From: an uncultured Roseobacter sp.
GTDB lineage: Bacteria; Pseudomonadota; Alphaproteobacteria; Rhodobacterales; Rhodobacteraceae
Length of the DNA stretch: 64,000 bases
Assembly (NCBI RefSeq): GCF_947493125.1
Contig: NZ_CANLQB010000002.1
Coordinates: 310,001 to 374,000, forward strand
Direction: 5' to 3'
The translations under genes and the position numbers were made by a program. Within the stretch, counting starts at the first letter, position 1, and every line of letters begins with the position of its first letter. The notes under the pieces are model-generated. The model had not been told where the DNA came from. It saw nothing but the letters and a program-made list of their open reading frames with translations, and did not search any database. Shown piece by piece: positions 9,385-18,098 of the stretch.

Positions 9385-10980
9385 TCAGGCCACGTCAAAC
9401 TGCAAAGGCTTGATCTGGGTGAAGAGCCCGGTTTCCGCAAGTTTGGCGCGGGCCTCGGCGGGGACTGGTTCGTCGACATAGAGGATCGCAATGGCTTCGC
9501 CACCGGCCTCCGCCCGGCCCAGCGTGAAGTTCGCGATGTTCACGCCATTGTCGCCCATGGTCTGACCCAGGGCTCCGATGATGCCGGGCACGTCCTCATT
9601 GGTGGTGTAAAGCATGTGGGAGCCGATTTCGGCGTCGATGTTGATGCCCTTGATCTGGATAAACCGCGGCTTGCCGTCGGAAAACACCGTGCCCGCCACG
9701 GAGCGTTCCCGTTTGGCCGTGACCACCGTGACCTTGATGTAGCCTTCGAAGACCCCGGATTTGTCCTGGTTGGTCGTCGAAATCTGGATCCCGCGTTCCT
9801 TGGCGATCACGGGCGCAGAGACCATGTTCACATCCGGATTGGCCTTTTTCATGATGCCCGCCACGACGCCACAGTTGAGCGCCTCGAGGTTCATGCCGGC
9901 AACCACACCATCATAGAGGATATTGATCGCCTGAATGGGCTCATCTGTCATCTGGCCGATGAAGCTGCCCAAATGTCCGGCGAGCTTGACCCAGGGCCCC
10001 ATGACCTTGGCCTCTTCTGCGGTGACCGAGGGCATGTTCAGCGCATTTTCCACAGCACCGGTGAGCAGGTAGTTCGACATCTGCTCGGCCACCTGCAGGG
10101 CCACATTCTCCTGCGCTTCGGTGGTGGCGGCGCCGAGATGCGGGGTGCAGACGACGTTGGGCAGGTGGAACAGCGGGTTCTCGGTCGCAGGTTCGGTCTT
10201 GAAGACGTCGAAGGCGGCGCCCGCCACATGGCCGGAGGTCAGCGCTTCGGCCAGCGCCTCTTCATCGACCAGACCGCCGCGCGCGCAGTTGATGATCCGC
10301 ACGCCCTTCTTGGTCTTGGCGATGTTCTCGCGGCTGAGAATATTGGCCGTCTGGTCGGTGAAGGGCACGTGCAACGTGATGAAATCGGCCCGCGCGAGCA
10401 GATCGTCGAGCTCGACCTTTTCGACACCCATCTTCTCGGCCTTTTCCTGTCCGAGGAAGGGGTCGTAGGCGAGGACCTTCATCTTCAGCGCCCGAGCGCG
10501 GTCGCAGACGATGCCGCCGATGTTCCCCGCCCCGATCACTCCCAGCGTCTTGCCGGTGAGCTCAACCCCCATAAACTTGGATTTCTCCCATTTGCCGTCA
10601 TGCGTCGAGGCCGAGGCCTCGGGGATCTGACGCGCCACGGCAAACATCATGGCAATCGCATGCTCTGCGGTGGTGATCATATTGCCGAAGGGTGTGTTCA
10701 TCACGATCACGCCCTTTTTCGAGGCGGCATCCTTGTCGATGTTGTCGGTGCCGATCCCGGCGCGGCCGATCACTTTCAGATTGTCAGCGGCCGCGAGGAT
10801 CTTTTCCGTCACCTTGGTGGCTGAGCGGATGGCGAGGCCATCATAGTCGCCGATGATCGCGGCGAGCTTCTCCTTGTCCTTGCCCACGTCGGGCTGGAAA
10901 TCGACGTCGATACCGCGGTCGCGGAAGATCTGCACAGCGGCGTCGGAGAGTTTGTCGGAGATGAGAACTTTAGGGGCCAT
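9385..10980 (-). CDS. serA: D-3-phosphoglycerate dehydrogenase
   Basis: First enzyme of serine synthesis, oxidising 3-phosphoglycerate with NAD. The 531 residues form the long version of the family. The dinucleotide-binding motif GVIGAGNIGG lies near residue 147, followed by HVPFTDQTANIL and the catalytic region CARGGLVDEEAL. An ASB-type intervening domain follows, then a C-terminal ACT domain (GSHMLYTTNEDVPGIIG), the usual site of serine feedback binding. It is transcribed behind serC, with 92 bases between them holding an inverted repeat. Confidence 0.97.
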   Translation of the reverse strand: MAPKVLISDKLSDAAVQIFRDRGIDVDFQPDVGKDKEKLAAIIGDYDGLAIRSATKVTEKILAAADNLKVIGRAGIGTDNIDKDAASKKGVIVMNTPFGNMITTAEHAIAMMFAVARQIPEASASTHDGKWEKSKFMGVELTGKTLGVIGAGNIGGIVCDRARALKMKVLAYDPFLGQEKAEKMGVEKVELDDLLARADFITLHVPFTDQTANILSRENIAKTKKGVRIINCARGGLVDEEALAEALTSGHVAGAAFDVFKTEPATENPLFHLPNVVCTPHLGAATTEAQENVALQVAEQMSNYLLTGAVENALNMPSVTAEEAKVMGPWVKLAGHLGSFIGQMTDEPIQAINILYDGVVAGMNLEALNCGVVAGIMKKANPDVNMVSAPVIAKERGIQISTTNQDKSGVFEGYIKVTVVTAKRERSVAGTVFSDGKPRFIQIKGINIDAEIGSHMLYTTNEDVPGIIGALGQTMGDNGVNIANFTLGRAEAGGEAIAILYVDEPVPAEARAKLAETGLFTQIKPLQFDVA

Positions 10981-11019
10981 GTCGTTGGTCCTTGTGAGCT
11001 AAGTGGGGAGCGGTGGCCC

Positions 11020-11056
11020 AAGGCCCACCGGACCTGCAGGCAGGTGGGGTGGGCTT
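11020..11056 (-). promoter_or_regulatory. Intercistronic hairpin between serC and serA
   Basis: Outer arms AAGGCCCACC and GGTGGGCTTT (one G-T pair) enclose an inner perfect stem ACCTGC-AG-GCAGGT. With serC upstream and serA downstream on the minus strand, it could adjust relative expression or mRNA stability. No U-tract is seen. Confidence 0.4.
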
Positions 11057-11072
11057 TCAGGCCACCCGGTGT

Positions 11073-12212
11073 TCAGGCGGAGATTTCGGTCTCGAAGGCC
11101 CAGGCGAGCCAGGGCAGCATGGCCTCGATATCGGCGGTCTCGACGGTGGCACCGCACCAGATGCGCAGGCCCGGCGGTGCGTCACGATAGGCACCGATGT
11201 CCAGCGCCACACCTTCGTCGGCCAACCGCGTCGCGATGGCCTTGGCGAAGGCCGCCCCGTCTTTGATCCGTGTGTCGGTGAACTTGAGACAGACCGAGGT
11301 GTTGGACCGGGTCGCGGGGTCACGGGCGAGAAAGTCGATCCAGTCGTGCGCCTCGACAAAGGCGGCGACGGCAGCCGTATTTGCGTCCGCGCGCGCAATC
11401 AGGCCGGGCAGGCCGCCGACCGCTTCCGCCCAATCGAGCGCCAGCAGGTAGTCTTCGACGCAGAGCATGGAGGGCGTGTTGATCGTCGCACCGGTGAAGA
11501 TGCCCTCGATCAGCTTGCCGCCTTTGGTCAGGCGGAAGATCTTGGGTAGGGGCCAGGGCGGGGTGTAGCTTTCCAGCCGTTCCACGGCGCGGGGGCTTAG
11601 GATCAGCATGCCATGCGCCGCCTCGCCGCCCAGCACTTTCTGCCAGCTGTAGGTGGTCACATCGAGCTTGTCCCAGGGCAGATCGACGGCAAAGGCCGCG
11701 GAGGTCGCGTCGCAGAGCGTGAGGCCTGCGCGGTCCGCCGGGATCACATCGCCCGAGGGCATCCGCACACCGGAGGTCGTGCCGTTCCAGGTGAAACAGA
11801 CATCGTTGTCGTAGTTCAGCGCGGCCATGTCGACAATCTCGCCGTACTCGGCAGTATGAACGGTGTGTTCGATCCTGAGCTGCTTGGCCACATCGGTGAC
11901 CCAGCCCGCGCCGAAGCTTTCCCAGGCCACCATCTCTGCCGGGCGCGCACCGAGGAGCGACCACATGGCCATCTCGAAAGCGCCGGTGTCCGAGGCGGGC
12001 ACGATGCCGATGCGATAGTCCGCAGGCACGCCCAGGATTTCGCGCGTGCGCTCGATCGTGGCCAGCAGCTTGGCCTTGCCTTCGGCGGCACGGTGCGAGC
12101 GGCCGAGCGGCGCGTCGGACAGTTTGGTCAGGTCAAATGTGGGGGGTTTGGCACAGGGGCCAGACGAAAAACGCGGGTTTACCGGCCGCGCAGCCGGTCG
12201 TTCAGTAGCCAT
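11073..12212 (-). CDS. serC: Phosphoserine aminotransferase, alphaproteobacterial type
   Basis: PLP enzyme that transaminates 3-phosphohydroxypyruvate with glutamate in serine synthesis, and also acts in the PLP pathway of some bacteria. The 379 residues match the alphaproteobacterial/Methanosarcina-type branch. The PLP lysine is in [15 protein letters not shown], and [11 protein letters not shown] lies at the N-terminus. I place the start at the ATG at 12212 ([11 protein letters not shown]), which has a GGAAGG site; the longer open frame runs through the leader hairpins. It is followed by serA on the same strand and is divergent from serB. Confidence 0.95.
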   Translation of the reverse strand: MATERPAARPVNPRFSSGPCAKPPTFDLTKLSDAPLGRSHRAAEGKAKLLATIERTREILGVPADYRIGIVPASDTGAFEMAMWSLLGARPAEMVAWESFGAGWVTDVAKQLRIEHTVHTAEYGEIVDMAALNYDNDVCFTWNGTTSGVRMPSGDVIPADRAGLTLCDATSAAFAVDLPWDKLDVTTYSWQKVLGGEAAHGMLILSPRAVERLESYTPPWPLPKIFRLTKGGKLIEGIFTGATINTPSMLCVEDYLLALDWAEAVGGLPGLIARADANTAAVAAFVEAHDWIDFLARDPATRSNTSVCLKFTDTRIKDGAAFAKAIATRLADEGVALDIGAYRDAPPGLRIWCGATVETADIEAMLPWLAWAFETEISA

Positions 12213-12236
12213 CAATGCTATCCTTCCAGATATGCG

Positions 12237-12355
12237 CCCTTCGTTGGGGAAGGGTGTCCCACGGATGGGTCTATGGGGCTCCGGCCTCTGGCGCAACGGA
12301 AAAAACGCGGCTAGAACGGCGCCGCGTCGCAATTCTGCGACATCCTTTGCGCCAA
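12237..12355 (-). ncRNA. serC leader: attenuator-like structured 5' UTR
   Basis: In transcription order on the minus strand: an arm TTGGCGCAA (12347-12355); a hairpin GTCGCA-GAAT-TGCGAC (12326-12341); then ACGCGGC-N9-GCCGCGT (12305-12327) followed by six U (12300-12305), a textbook intrinsic terminator; then TTGCGCCA (12289-12296), complementary to the first arm; and finally CCCTTC-N6-GAAGGG (12237-12254). The terminator precedes serC with no other minus-strand gene upstream, so it should attenuate serC-serA. A 'serC RNA motif' with a hairpin and terminator is known upstream of alphaproteobacterial serC-serA operons; this appears to be a member. Confidence 0.65.
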
Positions 12356-12370
12356 TCGGAAACTTCTTTC

Positions 12371-13249
12371 ATGCCCATCGTCACCCTTCTGACTGCGCCC
12401 GCACGGCGCTTGCTCGACCCCGCGCTTGTCGAGGCGCTGCGCAATGCCTGGGGGGGCGGGGCGGTGCAGTGGCTCGCGCCGGATGAGGCGGCGGAGTTTG
12501 AGGTGCCCGAGATCCCCGGCAACCGTTGGGAGGTCTGGGCCGATGTGCAGGCGCAGGGGGTGGATCTGGTGGTGCAGCCGCGCGGGGGCCGTCGCAAGGC
12601 ACTGCTGCTCGCGGATATGGACAGCACGATGATCCGGCAGGAGTGCATTGACGAGCTGGCCGATGAGGCGGGTGTGGGCGCGCGCGTGAAGGAGATCACG
12701 GCACGGGCGATGAATGGCGAGCTGGACTTCGAAGGCGCGCTGCGCGCGCGCGTTGGTCTGCTGAAAGACCTGCCGGTGTCGACCATCACACGGGTGCTGG
12801 AGGAGCGCATCGACTTGATGCCCGGCGGGAAGGTTTTGCTGGCCACGATGAAGGCCAATGGGGCTTATGCGGCGCTGGTCTCGGGCGGGTTCACGGATTT
12901 CACCTCTGCGGTGGCGGCGGACCTTGGGTTCGATGAAAACCGCGCCAACACGCTGTTGTCGGAGGGTGGGCGGCTGACCGGCGAGGTGGGGATGCCGATC
13001 CTCGGGAAACAGGCGAAGGTGGATGCGCTGGTCGAGATCACTGGGCGTCTGGGCCTTTCGGAGGCGGATGTTCTGGCCGTTGGTGACGGTGCGAATGATC
13101 TGGGCATGCTGCACCGTGCGGGCACCGGGGTGGCGCTGCATGCGAAGCCAGCCGTGGCCGCGCAATGCGACGTGCGGATCAATCACGGGGACCTGACGGC
13201 GCTGCTCTATCTGCAGGGATATGCCGCCTCGGAGTTCGTGACGGGCTGA
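12371..13249 (+). CDS. serB: Phosphoserine phosphatase
   Basis: HAD-family phosphatase catalysing the last step of serine synthesis. The 292-residue protein has an N-terminal region of about 75 residues (ACT-like position), then the nucleophile motif LLADMDSTMIRQECIDE (DxDST) near residue 80 and GDGANDLGML near 240 for magnesium binding. The start is the ATG of MPIVTLLTAPARR at 12371; an upstream in-frame extension crosses the serC leader and is unlikely. Divergent from serC, it completes the three-enzyme pathway in one locus. Confidence 0.95.
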   Translation: MPIVTLLTAPARRLLDPALVEALRNAWGGGAVQWLAPDEAAEFEVPEIPGNRWEVWADVQAQGVDLVVQPRGGRRKALLLADMDSTMIRQECIDELADEAGVGARVKEITARAMNGELDFEGALRARVGLLKDLPVSTITRVLEERIDLMPGGKVLLATMKANGAYAALVSGGFTDFTSAVAADLGFDENRANTLLSEGGRLTGEVGMPILGKQAKVDALVEITGRLGLSEADVLAVGDGANDLGMLHRAGTGVALHAKPAVAAQCDVRINHGDLTALLYLQGYAASEFVTG

Positions 13250-13312
13250 TCGGCGACGACTCGGGGCGAATGTGCTAGGCTGCGCGTGGCAGCAGAGGAC
13301 AAGGGGGTCGAG

Positions 13313-13630
13313 ATGCCAGACTATGTTTTTGCCTATCACGGCGGGAAGACACCGGAGACGCAGGAAGAGGGCGCCAAGGCTATGGCCGCCTGGGAGGCGT
13401 GGTTTCAGGACATGGGCGATGCGGTTGTGAACCCAGGGAATCCGGTGGGGATGTCAAAGACGGTGACGGCGACGGCGGTGGAGGACCACGGCGGCGCGAA
13501 CCCGATCTCCGGGTTCAGTATCGTGACCGCGGACACCATGGAGGGTGCCGTGGGTCTGGCCAAGGGATGCCCCATGGTGGTCGACGGGTCCGGCTCCATC
13601 GAGGTGGCCGAGATTCACAATCTGATGTGA
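13313..13630 (+). CDS. YCII-related domain protein
   Basis: Small 105-residue cytoplasmic protein (MPDYVFAYHGGKTPE...). The pattern, with an early YHGG, a central HGG and the end MVVDGSGSIEVAEI, resembles YCII/DGPF-type proteins of the dimeric alpha-beta barrel fold, whose functions are mostly unknown. The ATG at 13313 has an AGGGGG site; an upstream GTG at 13286 is possible. Its stop codon abuts the end of the convergent asparaginase gene with no spacer. Confidence 0.75.
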   Translation: MPDYVFAYHGGKTPETQEEGAKAMAAWEAWFQDMGDAVVNPGNPVGMSKTVTATAVEDHGGANPISGFSIVTADTMEGAVGLAKGCPMVVDGSGSIEVAEIHNLM

Positions 13631-14611
13631 TCAGGCCAGCGCCGCGGCGGGTCTGATCCAGCCGGTCTGGACCTTGCGGCGGTTCAGGATCGGCGCGTTC
13701 ATGCGTTTGCGTGTGGCGGGGTGGTCGGGCTCCAGCACGCCGAGTTTCACCAGAATGGCGGCAATGGCGCATTCGGAGGCGCGGGTGCTGCCATCGGTGA
13801 TCTTGAGCGCGATGCCGAGCTTCTGGTCGGGCAGGATGGCGGTGAAGAAGGCCTCCGCTCCGGTCTTGATCGCGACTTTGCCGTCCATGGCGCGCATCAG
13901 CTCGGTGCAGGCGCGCCCCTCTCCCGCGACGAGATCGGGGTGCAGGCGCATCGCCTCGTGCAGACGTGCCTCGGGGCTGTCCTGGGGCGCGGCGGCGAAC
14001 TGTGCCATGGCACGGGCCATGCCGCGCAGGGTGCAGGCGAAGTTCGGGGCGGAGCAGCCATCGATCCCGAAACCGGGTGAGGTCTCATCGGTCACCGTCT
14101 CGAAGGCCTCGAGCGCGGCTGTCTGGACCGGGTGATCGGGCTCGATATACTCTGGTCCCGCGCCGAGATGTTTGGCGAGTGTCAGGAAGCCGGTGTGCTT
14201 GCCCGAGCAGTTGTTGTGTATCTGGCAGGGGCTCTTGGCCCCGCGGATGAGACCCTCGCGCGCCGCGCGGTTGTCTGGCATCTGCGGGCCGCAGCGCAGG
14301 GCGTCGTCATCCAGCGCGAGGGTTTCCAGCCAATCCGCGACCCGGTCGGTGTGGATCGCCGCACCGTTGTGCGAGGCGCAGGCCAGCGCCAGATGTTCCG
14401 ATGTCAGCCGCGCCCGATCCGCAGCACCCGAGGTGATCAGCGGCAAGGCCTGGATCATCTTTGCCGAGCTGCGTGGCAATACGGTGGCGTCCGCATCGCC
14501 CCAGGCCTCGACGATGTCGCCGGACGCATCACAGACGACGGCGTGGCCGGCATGGGCGCTTTCCAGAAACTCGCCCCGCCAGATTTCGACCATGGGTGCC
14601 GCGTGTATCAT
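13631..14611 (-). CDS. L-asparaginase II family protein (rhizobial type)
   Basis: 326-residue protein of the Asparaginase_II family, whose characterised member is the thermolabile Rhizobium etli enzyme converting asparagine to aspartate and ammonia. Visible hallmarks are the Ser-Lys motif RSSAKMIQALPL (Ser48/Ser49, Lys51), CSGKHTGFL and GFGIDGCSAPNFA. It does not belong to the E. coli AnsA/AnsB fold. It is convergent with the YCII-like gene and divergent from ialB. Confidence 0.9.
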   Translation of the reverse strand: MIHAAPMVEIWRGEFLESAHAGHAVVCDASGDIVEAWGDADATVLPRSSAKMIQALPLITSGAADRARLTSEHLALACASHNGAAIHTDRVADWLETLALDDDALRCGPQMPDNRAAREGLIRGAKSPCQIHNNCSGKHTGFLTLAKHLGAGPEYIEPDHPVQTAALEAFETVTDETSPGFGIDGCSAPNFACTLRGMARAMAQFAAAPQDSPEARLHEAMRLHPDLVAGEGRACTELMRAMDGKVAIKTGAEAFFTAILPDQKLGIALKITDGSTRASECAIAAILVKLGVLEPDHPATRKRMNAPILNRRKVQTGWIRPAAALA

Positions 14612-14786
14612 TCCAGACCCTCAAGAAATTTGGCAAAAACCTGCACATCGCCCGTTCCGGTCTCGCGGATTTTGCGCTACTGTGACACTTGTCGAGGAGA
14701 ACATCGGGTCTTGCAAGAGAAGGTGCCAAAAAGGCGCAGCGCAGACCACGGAGAATTGAGGTTAAGACGGCTGGAGGCTGTAAGAC

Positions 14787-15317
14787 ATGCGAGTTTTTCA
14801 AAAGGTTGCAGGGGTTGTGTCGGTGTTGGCGCTGACGGCTCTGAGCGCGCAGGCGCAGGATGAAAGCAGCAACGTGGTCGCCGAGAAGACCGACTGGACC
14901 GTCTTCGAGGAAACCGACCCCAAGGAATGCTGGGGCGTGTCGATCCCCAAGGAAACCGTGAACACCCGAGATGGCCGCGTGGTTGCAGCCCAGCGCGGGC
15001 AGATCCTGCTGATGGTGTTTTATCGGCCCGGCGCGGACGCCAATGGGGTGGTGACCTTCACGGGCGGATACCCCTTTGCAGACGGCTCCAAGGTCAATCT
15101 GGAGATCAGCGGCAGCAGTTTCTCGCTTTTCACGTCGGGCGAATGGGCCTGGTCGGAGAACGCTCAGGAAGATGCAAAGATCGTCGCCGCCATGAAACGC
15201 GGGGCCAATGCGGTGGTGACCGGGCTGTCGAGCCGCGGCACGACGACGAAGGACACCTTCTCGCTGTTGGGCTTTACTGCCGCTCTTGAAGAGGCCGAGA
15301 GGCGCTGCGCCAGCTGA
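14787..15317 (+). CDS. Invasion-associated locus B (IalB) family protein
   Basis: 176-residue exported protein. A signal peptide (hydrophobic VSVLALTALSAQA, likely cleavage after AQA at about residue 23) precedes an IalB-like domain: WTVFEETDPKECWGVS, then LLMVFYRPG, and a final cysteine near the C-terminus that may pair with the CWG cysteine. IalB was named in Bartonella, but homologues are widespread in free-living alphaproteobacteria, so a general envelope role is more likely than virulence. Confidence 0.85.
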   Translation: MRVFQKVAGVVSVLALTALSAQAQDESSNVVAEKTDWTVFEETDPKECWGVSIPKETVNTRDGRVVAAQRGQILLMVFYRPGADANGVVTFTGGYPFADGSKVNLEISGSSFSLFTSGEWAWSENAQEDAKIVAAMKRGANAVVTGLSSRGTTTKDTFSLLGFTAALEEAERRCAS

Positions 15318-15344
15318 TCGCGGAGATCTGACGGTGTTTTCCTT

Positions 15345-15374
15345 TTGATCCTGGCGCAAACCTCTATATAGAGG
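15345..15374 (+). promoter_or_regulatory. Promoter of rlmN with overlapping perfect palindrome
   Basis: TTGATC at 15345-15350 and TATAGA at 15367-15372 are spaced 16 bases apart and fit a sigma-70 promoter. The -10 lies inside CCTCTATATAGAGG (15361-15374), a perfect 14-base palindrome that could be an operator. A start of transcription near 15379 favours the rlmN ATG at 15402 over the one at 15387. Confidence 0.5.
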
Positions 15375-15401
15375 CGCATCTTCGCCATGTCAGGAAAGCC
15401 C

Positions 15402-16586
15402 ATGTCTGCCGCCGCGCCGATCACACAGGATGTTCACACCATTCCGCGCAAGCTGCCGGAGGGGCCCGTCAACCTTGTCGGGCTGACCCGGGATGCCATG
15501 CGCGCCGCGCTGATCGAGGCGGGTGTGCCCGAGAAACAGTCCAAGATGCGCGTGGGCCAGATCTGGCAGTGGATCTACCAGTGGGGCGTGCGCGACTTCG
15601 ATGCGATGACCAACCTCGCCAAGACGTTCCGGGCGGAGCTGAAAGAGCGCTTTGTGATCGAGATCCCCGAGGTCGTCTCGAAGCAGGTGAGCGAAGACGG
15701 CACGCGCAAGTATCTTGTGCGGATCGCGGGCGGGCATGAGGTGGAGGTGGTCTACATCCCCGAAGAGGGGCGTGGCACGCTCTGCGTGTCGTCGCAGGTG
15801 GGCTGCACGCTGACCTGTTCGTTCTGTCACACCGGCACGCAGAAGCTGGTGCGCAACCTCACGGCGGGCGAGATCATCGGGCAGGTCATGATGGCGCGGG
15901 ACGATCTGGGCGAGTGGCCCGAGATCGGGGCGCCCAAGGACGAGACGCGGCTTCTGAGCAATATCGTTCTGATGGGCATGGGCGAGCCGCTCTACAATTT
16001 CGAGAATGTGCGGGATGCGATGAAGATCGCGATGGATGCGGAGGGTATCCAGCTCAGCCGCCGCCGCATCACGCTGTCGACATCCGGTGTGGTGCCTGAG
16101 ATCGCGCGCACGGCGGAGGAGATTGGCTGTCAGCTGGCGGTGAGTTTCCATGCGACCACGGATGAGGTGCGCGACCGGCTGGTGCCGATCAACAAGCGCT
16201 GGAACATCGCGGAGCTTCTGGACGCGTTGCGGAGCTATCCGAAAGTGTCGAATTCCGAGCGGATCACCTTTGAATACGTGATGCTGGACGGGGTGAACGA
16301 CAGTGACGAGGACGCGCGGCGGCTGGTCAAGCTGATCGACGGGATCCCGGCCAAGATCAACCTCATCCCGTTCAACGAATGGCCCGGCGCGCCCTACAAG
16401 CGGTCGTCGAACAACCGGATCCGGGCCTTTGCGGATATCATCTACAAGGCGGGCTATGCCTCGCCGATCCGGACGCCGCGCGGGGAGGACATCATGGCGG
16501 CCTGCGGGCAGCTGAAGTCGGCGACCGAGCGGGCGCGCAAGTCGCTCCGGGAGATCGAAGCCGAGGCGGGTGTGGCCCGCGCCTGA
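15402..16586 (+). CDS. rlmN: 23S rRNA (A2503-C2)/tRNA (A37-C2) methyltransferase RlmN
   Basis: Radical-SAM enzyme methylating C2 of adenosine 2503 in 23S rRNA and A37 in some tRNAs, supporting translational fidelity. The 394 residues hold the iron-sulphur cluster cysteines Cys135, Cys139 and Cys142 ([12 protein letters not shown]). A late cysteine in [10 protein letters not shown] is the likely methyl-carrying residue. I chose the ATG at 15402, preceded by AGGAAAG; an in-frame ATG at 15387 is possible. The stop overlaps the next gene's ATG (TGATG). Confidence 0.95.
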   Translation: MSAAAPITQDVHTIPRKLPEGPVNLVGLTRDAMRAALIEAGVPEKQSKMRVGQIWQWIYQWGVRDFDAMTNLAKTFRAELKERFVIEIPEVVSKQVSEDGTRKYLVRIAGGHEVEVVYIPEEGRGTLCVSSQVGCTLTCSFCHTGTQKLVRNLTAGEIIGQVMMARDDLGEWPEIGAPKDETRLLSNIVLMGMGEPLYNFENVRDAMKIAMDAEGIQLSRRRITLSTSGVVPEIARTAEEIGCQLAVSFHATTDEVRDRLVPINKRWNIAELLDALRSYPKVSNSERITFEYVMLDGVNDSDEDARRLVKLIDGIPAKINLIPFNEWPGAPYKRSSNNRIRAFADIIYKAGYASPIRTPRGEDIMAACGQLKSATERARKSLREIEAEAGVARA

Positions 16587-17326
16587 TGCGGCGGCGCGAT
16601 GCCCTGATCCTCGGGGGGGCGGTGGCCGTGGCTCTGGCCCTGCCGCCGATCCTGCGCCGTCGGAGTGCCGCGTTTGATTTCACGGATATGCCGACCTTGC
16701 CGGGGTTCCGCCGGTTGGAGCGGGGCGCGCTGTCGGGCGGTGTGGACCTTTTTGCCGGGCTGCAGACAACGGAGGAGGAGGCGGCAAGCGCGCGCCTGCC
16801 CGAAGCGCTCTGCCCGCTGATCTTTCCGCAGAGCGTTGCGCCGGGTCATCTGCCGGTTGCGGTCTTCAGTGACTATTTTTGCCCCTATTGTGCGGTGCTG
16901 GACCGGCGGCTTGCGGAGATTGAAGCCTCTGGTGCGGCCATCTCACTGGTTTTTCACGAACTGCCACTGCTGGGGGAGCGGTCGGTGCAGGCGGCGCGGC
17001 TTGCCTTGGCGGCGTCGGCGCAGGCGGATCACAAGGAGGTTCATCTTGCGATGATGCAGAGCGTGCTGCGCCCGGGGCCCGCCGGTCTGCGTGATGTGGC
17101 GGCGCGGCATGGGCTCGACCCGGCGCAGCTTGCCCGGGATGTGGCAAGCGCGGAGATGGATGAGCGGGTGAATGACGCGCTTGCGCTGGGGCGGGCGCTG
17201 GGCATTCCGGGGACGCCCGGGCTTGTTGTGGGGCGGACGGTGGTTGTGGGCGCCTTGCCGGAAGAGGATCTGGTGCGTCTGATCGAATTGGAGCAGGCGC
17301 GGGGGTGGCCGGGCTGCACGCCCTAG
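16586..17326 (+). CDS. DsbA-family thiol-disulphide oxidoreductase
   Basis: 246-residue periplasmic thioredoxin-fold protein. A basic N-terminus and hydrophobic stretch ([20 protein letters not shown]) form a signal or anchor. The redox motif is Cys99-Pro-Tyr-Cys102 (DYFCPYCAV), and the cis-proline loop reads GIPGTPG. This suits a DsbA/DsbG-like protein that forms or repairs disulphides. It overlaps rlmN by one base and is therefore co-translated, although no functional link is obvious. Confidence 0.9.
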   Translation: MRRRDALILGGAVAVALALPPILRRRSAAFDFTDMPTLPGFRRLERGALSGGVDLFAGLQTTEEEAASARLPEALCPLIFPQSVAPGHLPVAVFSDYFCPYCAVLDRRLAEIEASGAAISLVFHELPLLGERSVQAARLALAASAQADHKEVHLAMMQSVLRPGPAGLRDVAARHGLDPAQLARDVASAEMDERVNDALALGRALGIPGTPGLVVGRTVVVGALPEEDLVRLIELEQARGWPGCTP

Positions 17327-17336
17327 ACACGACTAA

Positions 17337-17357
17337 GGGCCGCCGGAGGGGCGGCCC
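17337..17357. terminator. Bidirectional hairpin terminator
   Basis: GGGCCGCC (17337-17344), loop GGAGG, GGCGGCCC (17350-17357): a perfect 8-pair stem between the convergent DsbA-like gene and the small membrane-protein gene. The following bases are only modestly T-rich (GTGTTCT). Confidence 0.6.
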
Positions 17358-17362
17358 GTGTT

Positions 17363-17701
17363 CTATCGGTGGCTCTGGTGCGCCATGCCCTGCGCCATGC
17401 CTTGCATGAACGCGGCGGCCAGTGGGGGCAGTTCCTGTGCCTCTTGGCGCGCGTTCTGCGGAACGGCGGGTGGATCATCCGATCCTGACCCGCGGGCGGC
17501 CACCATCATCAGCAAGCCCACACCGAGGTAGGCGCCGCCCATGATCGCGCAGGCGGTGATCGGGTCGGTGAGCGTCAGAAGCAGCATGAGCCCCGAGGCG
17601 CTCAGAAAGCCGAGCCCGACCAGACCCATCAGGGCGCCGACGCTGCCCAGCGCGAACCGCTGGGCAGCGTGGCGGATGGAGCGGCGAAGTCGCGCAAACA
17701 T
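17363..17701 (-). CDS. Small predicted membrane protein
   Basis: 112-residue protein with two clear membrane segments (about residues 18-41, VGALMGLVGLGFLSASGLMLLL, and 49-69, ACAIMGGAYLGVGLLMMVA) and a polar, methionine-rich C-terminus. This is the shape of small phage-holin-superfamily or envelope-stress membrane proteins that often accompany DUF883 genes. The ATG at 17701 lies one base past the upstream DUF883 stop, so the pair is an operon. No enzymatic function is visible. Confidence 0.75.
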   Translation of the reverse strand: MFARLRRSIRHAAQRFALGSVGALMGLVGLGFLSASGLMLLLTLTDPITACAIMGGAYLGVGLLMMVAARGSGSDDPPAVPQNARQEAQELPPLAAAFMQGMAQGMAHQSHR

Positions 17702-17702
17702 C

Positions 17703-18059
17703 TTACGACCGGCGTGCGACCAGGGACCCGACGAGGAAGCCGATACCTGCGGCGATCCCGACCGCCATGGCGGGTTGCTGGCGCACCGATTCTTCGGCCT
17801 TGTGATAGGCGGCTTCCGCCTCCGAGCGGACCTTTTCGCCCGCATCCTTGGCTCGGACCTGCGCGCTATCCATCGTCTCGGCCGCGGACGCTTTGAAGGC
17901 CGCGGCCTTGCTGGCGGCGCGCTCCTTGGCTTCGTCCTTCTTGTCCTGGGCAACCTCTGTCATAAGGGCAGTCAGGGCTGCGATATCCTGCTTGATCGTG
18001 TCGATTTGCGCTGTGACGTCCGTGACGTCGGCTTTTCCGTTTGTACGTGCCTGTGCCAT
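17703..18059 (-). CDS. DUF883 (ElaB/YqjD-like) protein
   Basis: 118-residue protein. A long alanine-, lysine- and glutamate-rich amphipathic helix (residues 15-90) is followed by a C-terminal membrane anchor with a glycine-rich core (AMAVGIAAGIGFLVGSLVARRS). This matches the DUF883/YqjD family, of which E. coli members are tail-anchored and can bind ribosomes in stationary phase. A GGAGGG site precedes the ATG at 18059. It is followed directly by the small membrane-protein gene and preceded by a GC hairpin in its leader. Confidence 0.85.
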   Translation of the reverse strand: MAQARTNGKADVTDVTAQIDTIKQDIAALTALMTEVAQDKKDEAKERAASKAAAFKASAAETMDSAQVRAKDAGEKVRSEAEAAYHKAEESVRQQPAMAVGIAAGIGFLVGSLVARRS

Positions 18060-18080
18060 TTGGCCCTCCTGAATAAAATG

Positions 18081-18098
18081 GGCCCCGGGAGCGGGGCC
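18081..18098 (-). promoter_or_regulatory. GC hairpin in the DUF883 leader
   Basis: GGCCCC-N6-GGGGCC, immediately followed on the minus strand by CATTTTATT and then the DUF883 ribosome-binding site. It looks like a terminator placed inside a leader, so it may be an attenuator or the end of an upstream transcript. The 274-base gap 18060-18333 shows nothing else recognisable. Confidence 0.4.

Noticed and set aside
9322-10824. Plus-strand frame of 500 codons
   Set aside because: Antisense to serA, which is a complete and recognisable gene.
12213-12332. Longer SerC start
   Set aside because: It would translate the terminator-containing leader; the ATG at 12212 has a good ribosome-binding site and matches the family start.
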